This document shows positions 16,722 to 23,555 of a stretch of DNA of 64,000 nucleotides, one piece after another. The DNA comes from Bacteroidota bacterium (GTDB taxonomy: Bacteria > Bacteroidota > Bacteroidia > Flavobacteriales > Flavobacteriaceae). The number at the start of each line of letters is the position of its first letter. The stretch's first letter is position 1. Location: contig JAFDZC010000017.1 in assembly GCA_018267095.1 (NCBI GenBank), positions 62,001 through 126,000 on the forward strand, in the 5' to 3' direction. The translations under genes and the position numbers were made by a program. The notes beneath the pieces are model-generated. The model was not told the DNA's origin. It saw only the letters and a list, made by a program, of their open reading frames with translations, and searched no databases.

Positions 16722-17642
16722 TCAAGCAATCGACAAAGCTTGTTCATAAGAGTAGTTGGTAATTAAGAGTTCTGTTAATTTACCGCGCTTACTACCTTTG
16801 GAGTTGATGTTTCTTCTGGCGTATACTCGGTTGATGTTAAATGCTGCATAAAGGTCGTCAAAAAAAGGATTGTTTAGGTTATTGCCCTTGACGTCTGAGT
16901 TGCTCAGCATCCAGGAATGTCCTTTTTCATCCAGGGTTTGGCAAAAGTCTCTGAGACGGATTTGTTCTTGGTCACCAAACTCATCTTTTGCATACGAGTT
17001 AAAACTTGAGGTGGCACTGAGCGGTTTGTAGGGTGGGTCAAAATAAAATAGGGTAGAGCCACTGACATAATCTAGGGTTTGTTGGTAATCGCCCTGTAGG
17101 ATTTCTACCTTTTGTAAAAGTTGGCTCACCGCTCTGAGGTTTTCGGCATCACAAATCAGCGGTTTGATGTAGCTGCCCATCGGAACATTAAAATGATTGC
17201 TGCGGTTTACACGGAACAATCCATTAAAACAAGTGCGGTTCAAAAAGATAAACAAAGCAGCATGCGTGCAATTGTCTGTGTTTCGCTGGTTGAACTCTGC
17301 GCGTTTGCTCATGTAATAAGCTTTGCGGCCTTGTGCATCGATTTCAAAGGCGTGAAATTCTTTTTGTAATTGGCTGAGTATCGCAATCAATTGGTCAGGT
17401 TGCTGCGCAATGATTCGGTAGGTGTTGATCAAATCACCATTGATGTCATTGATGATGGCTCTGTTGATGTTGGGGAAATTTTCAAGCATCCAAAATAGTA
17501 CAGCACCGCTTCCTACAAAGGGTTCTACAAAAGTATAAGGTTCATTTTTAAAATCAACCGGTAAGGCTTCTGCAATATCATTAAGTAACTGGGTTTTTCC
17601 TCCAGCCCATTTTAAAAAAGGTTTGGCAATCGTATTATTCAT
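16722..17642 (-). CDS. Dam/DpnM-type DNA adenine N6-methyltransferase (D12 class)
   Basis: About 306 residues. Alpha-class (D12) order: KPFLKWAGGKTQLL and FVEPFVGSGAVLFWM form the S-adenosylmethionine site, INDINGDLINTY follows, and the catalytic motif is FYFDPPYKPL near residue 195. LSNSDVKG closes the domain. It methylates adenine in duplex DNA. The class includes Dam, DpnM and MboI methylases, so GATC is likely but not certain. ATG at 17640-17642 is preferred; ATG at 17658-17660 is also possible, and the TTG at 17675 lies inside the -7 element. In classic DpnII systems dpnM, dpnA and the endonuclease gene are adjacent; here the two methylases are separated by a plus-strand cassette. Confidence 0.92.
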   Translation of the reverse strand: MNNTIAKPFLKWAGGKTQLLNDIAEALPVDFKNEPYTFVEPFVGSGAVLFWMLENFPNINRAIINDINGDLINTYRIIAQQPDQLIAILSQLQKEFHAFEIDAQGRKAYYMSKRAEFNQRNTDNCTHAALFIFLNRTCFNGLFRVNRSNHFNVPMGSYIKPLICDAENLRAVSQLLQKVEILQGDYQQTLDYVSGSTLFYFDPPYKPLSATSSFNSYAKDEFGDQEQIRLRDFCQTLDEKGHSWMLSNSDVKGNNLNNPFFDDLYAAFNINRVYARRNINSKGSKRGKLTELLITNYSYEQALSIA

Positions 17643-17672
17643 GGATGTTTTGTGAATCATATCGGATGAAAA

Positions 17673-17680
17673 CAAAAATA
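17673..17680 (-). promoter_or_regulatory. -7 element for the Dam-type methylase
   Basis: Reads TATTTTTG on the minus strand, a full TAnnTTTG match. Transcription would start near 17666, giving a 6-nt or 24-nt leader for the two possible ATG codons. The methylase therefore has its own promoter, independent of the DpnA-like arm. Confidence 0.5.
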
Positions 17681-17756
17681 TAGGATTCAGCTATTTCTTT
17701 GTGAGTACCTCTAACAAATTAATCAACATTCTTTAGCTGATAATTTTTACAACAAA

Positions 17757-18167
17757 TTATCTTCTCAACTTCCCCGCCTCACTTCGCGCCAACTCCTCCA
17801 ACCACTTACTTTTATATTGTTTGAGCGCAAAAGCCCAAACGCGTTTGCCTTGGCTGCCTTCGGCGCGGTGCCCGATGCTTTGTATGGAGTCTTGTTGGAT
17901 TTGGGCGGCGTGTAGGGTGGTGTATTGCGCAATGAGTGCGCGTGAAGATTCGGTTAAAATAGGTTCTGAAAAATGGCTGCGGTCTGAAGCGGTAGCCTTT
18001 TGAAACTCGGGGTGGTGAAAAGCTTTTTGCAACAGCGTTTCAAAATAGGTGAGTTTGAATTCTTCGATATAAATCTGGCGCATTTGTCGATGTTCGCGAG
18101 CGCTTTGACAACTAGTTAAAAACAGCAGGGCGAGGGCAAAACACCAAAGTCTAGGGCTGGTTTTCAT
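17757..18167 (-). CDS. Putative lipoprotein of unknown function
   Basis: 136 residues. N-terminus MKTSPRLWCFALALLFLTSC with a lipobox (LTSC, Cys 20) followed by Gln-Ser, so it is predicted to be lipidated. The mature part is helical and basic (RQMRQIYIEEFKLTYFETLL; KQYKSKWLEELARSE) with no recognised domain. It stands alone between the methylase and a divergent plus-strand operon. An array of TTTTGTCACA motifs lies upstream (18248-18302) and may control it or the divergent gene. Confidence 0.65.
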   Translation of the reverse strand: MKTSPRLWCFALALLFLTSCQSAREHRQMRQIYIEEFKLTYFETLLQKAFHHPEFQKATASDRSHFSEPILTESSRALIAQYTTLHAAQIQQDSIQSIGHRAEGSQGKRVWAFALKQYKSKWLEELARSEAGKLRR

Positions 18168-18247
18168 AGAAAGAATTTTATTGAGTTAACGCAAACAACA
18201 ATCGCTTGGTATGTTGATCAAAAGTTGTGACCAAATCGGTTGCATTT

Positions 18248-18302
18248 TGAGTTTTGTCACAACTTCTGTGACAAAATTGTTTTTTGTAGCGGTTTTGTCA
18301 CA
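18248..18302. promoter_or_regulatory. Cluster of TTTTGTCACA half-sites (Crp/Fnr-like)
   Basis: TTTTGTCACA occurs at 18252-18261, its exact complement TGTGACAAAA at 18267-18276 (10-bp arms, 5-nt spacer), and a third copy at 18293-18302. The first also reads TGAG-TTTT-GTCA (18248-18259), one base off the TGAC-N4-GTCA palindrome seen at three promoters in this window. The cluster sits between a lipoprotein gene and the operon holding a Crp/Fnr-family gene. No -7 element stands at the spacing found at the other sites. Confidence 0.5.
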
Positions 18303-18433
18303 AAATGCACAGTGATTTGAAAACCATTCTATCTTCGTTTCATCCATCATTACCAAATATTCATTGAAATATGTTATCAAGTTAACTTTAAAGCATCAAA
18401 AAAACCTAACTTCGCCGCACAACACTACGCTTT

Positions 18434-19261
18434 ATGTTTTCAGATATTTTAAACACGCCTTACGTGCTCACACCCGAGCAGGTAGCGTTTTATCAGGAGC
18501 ACCGCTACATCAAACTCAAACAGGTTTTACCCGCTGAGGTGGTTGCTTATTTTAATGAAGTGATTACACAAAAAGTCGCAGCACTCAATACGCAAACGCT
18601 GCCATTGCAAGAGCGCAGTACCTACGGGAAAGCTTTTTTACAGTTGTTCAACCTTTGGACACAAGACCCGCACATCAAAAGCTTGGTTTTTAGCCAACGT
18701 TTGGCGCAGCTGGCGGCTGATTTGATGCAAGTATCGGGCGTACGGCTCTATCATGACCAAGCGCTTTTTAAAGAAGCAGGCGGCGGCATTACGCCCTGGC
18801 ATGCCGACCAGCACTATTGGCCGTTGTCGTCTGACAAAACCGTTACGGTGTGGATTCCGCTACAGGCCACTCCGCTCGATATGGGGCCTTTAGAATTTAG
18901 TGCCCAAAGCCATCGTATTTTATCAGGACGTGAATTATCCATCAGCGATGAAAGCGAGGCGCACATCCAACAGCAACTCAGGATTCACGATTTTGAGCAC
19001 ATCATCGAGCCGTTTGACTTGGGCGAGGTGAGCTATCATTCGGGTTGGGTTTTTCACCGGGCCGGAGCCAACCAATCAGATCAAGTCCGAAAGGTGATGA
19101 CCATTATTTATATGGATGCGCAAATGACGCTCAAAGAACCCACCAACAGCGGACAACGCAATGATTGGGAAACCTGGTGTCCCGGGGCACAAGTGGGTGC
19201 GGTGATTGATACGCCACTGAATCCGGTTTTGTTTACCCGACTTGAACAACAAACGGTATGA
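18434..19261 (+). CDS. Phytanoyl-CoA dioxygenase (PhyH) family protein
   Basis: 275 residues. Predicted Fe(II)/2-oxoglutarate-dependent oxygenase. The iron ligands are visible: HADQHYW (about 124-130, HxD) and the distal His in SYHSGWVFHRAGANQS (about 198-213), with the 2-oxoglutarate-binding Arg in the same segment. The preceding VTVWIPLQATPLDMGPLEF matches the family core. The substrate cannot be deduced; members hydroxylate varied small molecules. Its end overlaps the Crp/Fnr-family gene by 4 bp (ATGA), so the two are translationally coupled. Confidence 0.85.
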   Translation: MFSDILNTPYVLTPEQVAFYQEHRYIKLKQVLPAEVVAYFNEVITQKVAALNTQTLPLQERSTYGKAFLQLFNLWTQDPHIKSLVFSQRLAQLAADLMQVSGVRLYHDQALFKEAGGGITPWHADQHYWPLSSDKTVTVWIPLQATPLDMGPLEFSAQSHRILSGRELSISDESEAHIQQQLRIHDFEHIIEPFDLGEVSYHSGWVFHRAGANQSDQVRKVMTIIYMDAQMTLKEPTNSGQRNDWETWCPGAQVGAVIDTPLNPVLFTRLEQQTV

Positions 19262-19827
19262 GGGAAGTTTTAAAACAGCATCTGGTGGAACTCCTGGGGG
19301 CCGACGTGCCTCATTTAGACTTGGTCTTGGAGCAATTTATTCCTGTGCAGGTCAAGCGCAATACCCTATTGCTCGAACAAGGGCAGGTGTGTGGATCTGT
19401 GTATTTTATTGCGCAAGGTTGTTTGCAGGTGTTTGTATACGACGCTGATATGAACGAGACCACGCGCGATATCGTGATTGAAAACCATTGGTGCAGCGAG
19501 CTGATGAGTTTTGGCAGTGGGCAACCCGCCACCGAAAACATCCGTGCGGTGGAACCTTCGTATCTACTGGCCATTGATCGGGCTCGGTTTCAAGAGATGA
19601 TGCACCGCGTACCGCAGTTTGATCAGGTGTACAAACAAGTACTCGAAGCCTCTTATGCCAATTCGGTGTATCGACTCAATACTTTTGTGTCGCTCACGGC
19701 TTTGCAACGCATGGAATGGCTGCGCCACTACAGACCGGGTTTGATGAACCGACTCTCGAGCAAACTCATCGCTTCGTATTTAGGCATCCACAAAGATGTT
19801 TACAGCCGGCTCAAGCGCCAATTGTAA
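19258..19827 (+). CDS. Crp/Fnr-family transcriptional regulator
   Basis: 189 residues. Residues about 15-120 form a cyclic-nucleotide-binding-like jelly roll (VKRNTLLLEQGQVCGSVYFI, VENHW-type middle, LLAIDRARFQEMM). The C-terminus carries a short helix-turn-helix with recognition helix IHKDVYSRLKRQ. It lacks an obvious cysteine cluster for iron-sulfur binding. Overlap with the PhyH gene (ATGA) ties it to that operon. A TGAC-like palindrome lies just behind its stop (19834-19843), in front of the next two genes, so it may control them. The ligand is unknown. Confidence 0.88.
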   Translation: MREVLKQHLVELLGADVPHLDLVLEQFIPVQVKRNTLLLEQGQVCGSVYFIAQGCLQVFVYDADMNETTRDIVIENHWCSELMSFGSGQPATENIRAVEPSYLLAIDRARFQEMMHRVPQFDQVYKQVLEASYANSVYRLNTFVSLTALQRMEWLRHYRPGLMNRLSSKLIASYLGIHKDVYSRLKRQL

Positions 19828-19833
19828 AATGTA

Positions 19834-19875
19834 GACTTTTGTCATCGTTGAAATCAATTCTGTGGGTGAACTTTG
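19834..19875 (+). promoter_or_regulatory. Crp/Fnr-type promoter: GAC-tttt-GTC site plus -7 element
   Basis: The palindrome aGAC-TTTT-GTCa has its core at 19834-19843 (centre 19838.5). GAACTTTG at 19868-19875 resembles the -7 element (one mismatch to TAnnTTTG). The site centre lies 29.5 bp before the first base of the -7 element, or about 42 bp before the expected start of transcription. That is the class II activator position. The same spacing is found at 60404-60446 and 61868-61910. Confidence 0.55.
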
Positions 19876-19905
19876 CGTGAGTATTCACATTAAAATTTCA
19901 ATCAA

Positions 19906-20259
19906 ATGACAGCGTATTTATTATTATTCCGCAATGCCAGTGCTGCGGATGGCTATTTGGCAACCTCCGAAGACATGGCGCAAGATCTTCCGAAATGGCA
20001 AGCTTGGATGGGGCACATGGCCCAACAAGGCAAATTGTTGCATACCGCGCCGATTCATTATCAAGGCAGTTTGGTACAGCAAGACCAAAGCATCGAGCAG
20101 CAACCTTATAAAGAAGCCAGTAGTGTGCTGGTGACGGGTTTTGTGCTTTGCCAATCAGATGACCTCGCCGAGGTAGAACGATGGGGGCAGACTTGCCCAA
20201 TTTTGAAGTATCCGCAAAGCTCGGTTGAGATCAGACCTTTGATTCCGTTTACCACTTAA
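19906..20259 (+). CDS. YCII-related (YciI/DGPF-like) small protein
   Basis: 117 residues with the dimeric ferredoxin-like layout of YCII-related proteins: MTAYLLLFRN first strand, WQAWMGHMAQQGKLLH helix and turn, then SVLVTGFVLCQSDDLAEVERW and VEIRPL. In other genomes such proteins often accompany sigma factors or oxygenases, and their function is mostly unknown. It follows the Crp/Fnr gene and precedes a DoxX-like membrane protein by 11 bp, so the last two form a unit probably driven from 19834-19875. Confidence 0.7.
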   Translation: MTAYLLLFRNASAADGYLATSEDMAQDLPKWQAWMGHMAQQGKLLHTAPIHYQGSLVQQDQSIEQQPYKEASSVLVTGFVLCQSDDLAEVERWGQTCPILKYPQSSVEIRPLIPFTT

Positions 20260-20270
20260 ACCGACTGATT

Positions 20271-20642
20271 ATGCAAAAAATCTTGAACTTGGGTCGGTAT
20301 TTATTCCCGCTTTCGTTTTTGTTGTATGTGGGGCTTCATTTTGGGATGCCAGAGGTAGGGGCGCGTTTTGTGCCGCAAATACTGCCGGCTCCGTTGTTTT
20401 GGAATTATTTTACCGGGGTGCTTATTTTGGCTTTTATTGTCAGCTGCTTGGTAGGTAAGTTTGACAAATTGGCTTCGGTGCTCATGGCGCTGTATGTGTT
20501 TTTGATGATTTTTATCGTGCACCTTCCGCGTGCGGCCGAATCTCAGAACGATATGCTTAATATTTTCAGAAACCTCATGGTCGTCGGCGCTTTGTTGGTG
20601 TATGCGCAATACGCCACACGCGATGCCCGATTTGTGGGTTAG
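20271..20642 (+). CDS. Four-helix membrane protein, DoxX-like
   Basis: 123 residues, nearly all hydrophobic. Four predicted membrane helices lie at about 8-27, 45-63, 68-88 and 98-115 (FPLSFLLYVGLHFGMPEVGA; LILAFIVSCLVGK; VLMALYVFLMIFIVHLP; IFRNLMVVGALLVYAQYA). The length and HLPRAAE...N..RNL pattern fit the DoxX/DoxD-like group of quinone- or redox-associated membrane proteins. The role is unknown. It is coupled to the YCII-like gene and is the last gene of the operon. Confidence 0.65.
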   Translation: MQKILNLGRYLFPLSFLLYVGLHFGMPEVGARFVPQILPAPLFWNYFTGVLILAFIVSCLVGKFDKLASVLMALYVFLMIFIVHLPRAAESQNDMLNIFRNLMVVGALLVYAQYATRDARFVG

Positions 20643-20811
20643 TATGCAACTGTATTACTGTATGAAAACCGGAGGCGCGTTGTCTTCGGTTTTTTTATGC
20701 GGATTGATTTTTCAGAATCTGTGTTTTTAATGTGATTTAGGTAGGTTGCTTATTAAAATATTTTATATTATTCATATTAAAGTTAAATAAAAACTTATGG
20801 TTTTAATTCTT

Positions 20812-20892
20812 CAAATTTGCCTCGTTCATTAGAGCCCGTTAACTGCCAGATAAACCCGAACCGGTTTGAAGCGATGGGTTCTCATCCAAACC
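20812..20892 (+). promoter_or_regulatory. Possible structured leader of the SbtA-like transporter gene
   Basis: CAAATTTG (20812-20819) resembles a -7 element, predicting a transcript start near 20826 and a leader of about 75 nt, long for this genome. The leader holds three alternative pairings: GAACC (20858-20862) with GGTTC (20877-20881); AACCC (20853-20857) with GGGTT (20876-20880); and GGTTTG (20863-20868) with CAAACC (20887-20892). The last would sequester the region just before the ATG at 20900. I do not recognise a known riboswitch class. Confidence 0.35.
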
Positions 20893-20899
20893 AAGCAAT

Positions 20900-21868
20900 A
20901 TGGAGTTTGAAATTCTTTTAAGTAACCTGACCAACCCGACCTTGTTGTTTTTTGTTTTGGGCATTCTAGCCTGCAAACTCAAAAGCGATCTCGAAATTCC
21001 GGCATCAAGCAGCAAGTTTATCTCGCTTTATTTGTTGTTTGCCATTGGGTTCAAAGGTGGGCAAGAGTTGGCCCACAGCCATTGGAATCAAGAAATTGCG
21101 GGTTCATTATTGTTTGGAGTGTTGTTGGCATCGCTGGTTCCACTGTATACTTTTTTTATTCTCAAACGCAAACTCAGTGTGAGTGATGCAGGGGCTATTG
21201 CGGCTTCATACGGATCGGTGAGTGCGGTAACTTTTGTATCGGCAGTGTCGTTTCTTGAAATGCAAAAACTCAGTGCGGGTGGGCATATGGTGGCGCTTAT
21301 GGCGCTCATGGAATCACCGGCTATTGTGGTGGCCGTAATCCTCATCCGCCGTTTTGAGCCCCAAACCAGTGCTGACGGCTTGCGTTTAAAATCAGTCGTA
21401 AAACATTCTTTTACCAACGGCAGTGTATTGCTTATTTTGGGCAGCTTGATCATCGGGCTCATAGCCGATGTCAAACAAGCCGAAGGGATCAAACCTTTTA
21501 CCACCGATATTTTCAAGGGCTTTTTGGCGATTTTCTTGCTTGAAATGGGGATGGTTACCGCCAAAAGATTTTCAGCCTTTGTGAAGTATGGTTGGTTTGT
21601 CACCCTTTTTGCTCTTTTCATACCGGCCATTAATGGTGTTGCCGTGGCCTACATCAGTCAGTGCATTACTGCGGATATTGCCAATCGATTCATGTTGGCT
21701 GTATTGGCTGCGAGCGCGTCTTATATTGCGGTACCGGCGGCTATGCGCATTGCTGCACCCAAGGCCAATCCGGGTTTGTATGTGCCCATGGCGTTGGGGG
21801 TCACGTTTCCGTTTAACATTACCATAGGTATGCCTTTGTTTTTTTTAATCATCCAAAACACCGGATGA
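20900..21868 (+). CDS. SbtA-like sodium-dependent bicarbonate transporter family protein
   Basis: 322 residues with about ten membrane helices in two inverted halves. The first begins FILLSNLTNPTLLFFVLGIL and contains AIGFKGGQEL, and the central segment SYGSVSAVTFVSAVSFLE is typical of the family formerly called DUF897. The second half has LALLAFLPAINGV-like helices and ASASYIAVPAAMRIA. Cyanobacterial SbtA imports bicarbonate with sodium. Non-photosynthetic homologues are common in Bacteroidota and their substrate is untested. No PII-like SbtB partner lies next to it. It is transcribed alone. Confidence 0.8.
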   Translation: MEFEILLSNLTNPTLLFFVLGILACKLKSDLEIPASSSKFISLYLLFAIGFKGGQELAHSHWNQEIAGSLLFGVLLASLVPLYTFFILKRKLSVSDAGAIAASYGSVSAVTFVSAVSFLEMQKLSAGGHMVALMALMESPAIVVAVILIRRFEPQTSADGLRLKSVVKHSFTNGSVLLILGSLIIGLIADVKQAEGIKPFTTDIFKGFLAIFLLEMGMVTAKRFSAFVKYGWFVTLFALFIPAINGVAVAYISQCITADIANRFMLAVLAASASYIAVPAAMRIAAPKANPGLYVPMALGVTFPFNITIGMPLFFLIIQNTG

Positions 21869-22056
21869 GGGGCCTGAAACGCATAAGTTCTTAAACTCCT
21901 TCTCAATCAAACAATCCTGTTTTATAAACAAGATTTAAATGAGATTTCTTCCTGTACTGTTTTTGTGGATTGGGTAATTTGTCAGTGCAGCTTGAAGTTA
22001 TTGAAATGAGATTTTGTTTGGTTTGTTGCAGAAGGAGTTTTTTTATTTTAAAAAAA

Positions 22057-22088
22057 TGAACGTTGTTCAAAAAAATATACTACATTTG
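22057..22088 (+). promoter_or_regulatory. TetR-gene promoter with TGAACnnnGTTCA operator
   Basis: The palindrome TGAACGTTGTTCA (22057-22069) lies just upstream of a perfect -7 element TACATTTG (22081-22088). The ATG of the regulator follows at 22093, so the transcript is nearly leaderless. The operator overlaps the -33 region, as expected for repression. The same 13-mer with one change stands at 22730-22742 before the next gene. Confidence 0.75.
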
Positions 22089-22092
22089 CCCC

Positions 22093-22710
22093 ATGACCAT
22101 CTCAGAAAGAAAAGCACGCGAAAAAGAAGCCCTTAAAGCCCTCATCCTCAATGGGGCCAAAAAACTCTTTCTTGAAAAAGGTATTGAGCAAACCACCATT
22201 CGCAATATTGCCGATGAAATTCAATACAGTGTAGGCACGGTTTACGTGTATTACAAAGACAAAAATGCCATATTGCACGATTTGCACACTTTGGGGTTTA
22301 AAGAACTCGGAGGCAGTTTTGTACCGCTGTTGTCTGTGCAGGATCCCATGGAACGACTCAAAAAAATGGGACGCCTCTATATTAAATTCGCACTTGAGAA
22401 TTCAGAGATGTATGACCTGATGTTCAATGTAAAAGCCCCCATGGAATTTATTGATAAATGCGAGGACGATCAGTGGGATGAAGGCTCGAATACCTTTGAT
22501 GCCCTCAAGAGCACGGTGGCGCAATGCATGAGCAACGGGCATTTTGCCGGACACGAGCTTGAGCCGTTGTCATTTATGATTTGGAGTTTGGTGCATGGCA
22601 TGTGTTGTTTAGAGATTCGTCAGCGCACCAAAGGAATTAAGTTTGATGATTCAGATACTATTTTGATTCGTGGCTATGAGGAGTTTTTAAAAATGCTTCA
22701 ACACGTCTGA
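22093..22710 (+). CDS. TetR/AcrR-family transcriptional repressor
   Basis: 205 residues from the ATG at 22093; a TTG-started extension of ten residues at 22063 runs through the operator and is rejected. Residues about 10-55 are a TetR DNA-binding domain (ALKALILNGAKKLFLEKGIE, QTTIRNIADEIQYSVGTVYVYYKDKNAIL in two halves). The remainder is the all-helical ligand-binding and dimerisation domain; the ligand is unknown. TGAACnnnGTTCA operators before its own promoter and before the downstream membrane protein and receptor genes suggest autoregulation and control of that pair. Confidence 0.93.
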   Translation: MTISERKAREKEALKALILNGAKKLFLEKGIEQTTIRNIADEIQYSVGTVYVYYKDKNAILHDLHTLGFKELGGSFVPLLSVQDPMERLKKMGRLYIKFALENSEMYDLMFNVKAPMEFIDKCEDDQWDEGSNTFDALKSTVAQCMSNGHFAGHELEPLSFMIWSLVHGMCCLEIRQRTKGIKFDDSDTILIRGYEEFLKMLQHV

Positions 22711-22729
22711 TTTTTTTTGTTTTAAATAA

Positions 22730-22760
22730 TGAACATTGTTCAAATAATAAACGTTGTTAA
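22730..22760 (+). promoter_or_regulatory. Second TetR operator plus a degenerate copy
   Basis: TGAACATTGTTCA (22730-22742) has the same arms as the operator at 22057-22069. A degenerate copy, TAAACGTTGTTAA, follows at 22748-22760, centred 18 bp further on. They lie 13-43 bp before the ATG of the membrane protein gene at 22773, so two repressor dimers could bind side by side. Confidence 0.7.
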
Positions 22761-22772
22761 AATTTATAAATC

Positions 22773-23537
22773 ATGCCGTATATTTTAGATCTTATTAAAG
22801 ACAAGAACCCACTGTTGTTCTACTATTCGGTGGCTTCCTTGCTGGGTGCACTGTTGTGTTTGGCCCTGATGCGTTTTAGTTCGGTTGAATTAAACGGGGT
22901 CAATATTTGGCTCAAGCCGTTTAAGTTTTTTGTATCGGTAGTGTTGTTTAGTGCTACGATGGCTTTTTACTTGAGTTTTCTAGACAATCAACTGCAAGTC
23001 AAGTGGTATAGCTGGAGTTTGGTGCTCTGGCTTTCGATTGAATTGTTTTTGATTGTTTTTCAGGCGGCTCGGGGCAGAGCTTCGCATTTTAACATCGCCA
23101 CCGCATCAGACCGTTTTATTTTTAATCTCATGGCCATCGCCATCACGCTTTTGATGTTCCACACCTTGTATATGGCGGTTTTGTTTTTTGATCAAAAACA
23201 ATTCAACGCTCCTGAAGTCATGGTTTGGGCCATCAAATTCAGTTTGCTCATCACGGTTTTATTTGCCTTTGAAGGCTTTTTGATGGGCGCGATGCTCAAG
23301 CACAGTGTGGGTGAATCTTCGGTGCAACGCGCTTTGCCCATACTTAATTGGAGCAGAGCATTCGGCGATTTGCGCGTGGCACATTTTTTTGGCATCCACG
23401 CTTTACAGCTCGTACCGCTATTTTGTTATTTCTGGGCACAATCTATTCGCGATGCGCTGGTCATTAGCTTGATTTATCTGGGTTTTACTTCATTCACCCT
23501 GATACAAGCCCTGCTGGGTCAACCCTTTATTAAATAA
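22773..23537 (+). CDS. Uncharacterised multi-pass membrane protein under TetR control
   Basis: 254 residues with about seven membrane helices (for example LLFYYSVASLLGALLCLAL, FFVSVVLFSATMAFYLSFL, WSLVLWLSIELFLIVFQAA, FIFNLMAIAITLLMFHTLYM, LLITVLFAFEGFLMGAML). Charged conserved-looking patches sit between helices (RGRASHFN; NWSRAFGDLRVAHFFGIHAL). Several His residues lie near helix ends (SHFN, AHFFGIHA). I do not recognise the family. Operators for the TetR protein precede it, and it is 18 bp before a TonB-dependent receptor gene, suggesting a shared substrate or shared inducer. Confidence 0.7.
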   Translation: MPYILDLIKDKNPLLFYYSVASLLGALLCLALMRFSSVELNGVNIWLKPFKFFVSVVLFSATMAFYLSFLDNQLQVKWYSWSLVLWLSIELFLIVFQAARGRASHFNIATASDRFIFNLMAIAITLLMFHTLYMAVLFFDQKQFNAPEVMVWAIKFSLLITVLFAFEGFLMGAMLKHSVGESSVQRALPILNWSRAFGDLRVAHFFGIHALQLVPLFCYFWAQSIRDALVISLIYLGFTSFTLIQALLGQPFIK

Positions 23538-23555
23538 ACATTATATATCATCATC

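Noticed and set aside
18186-18380. 64-residue minus-strand open frame
   Set aside because: It runs through the TTTTGTCACA cluster, which better explains the sequence, and has no protein-like pattern.
20826-20899. Leader of the SbtA-like gene compared with known riboswitches (fluoride, TPP, SAM types)
   Set aside because: None of their conserved core sequences could be recognised; kept only as an unknown structured leader.
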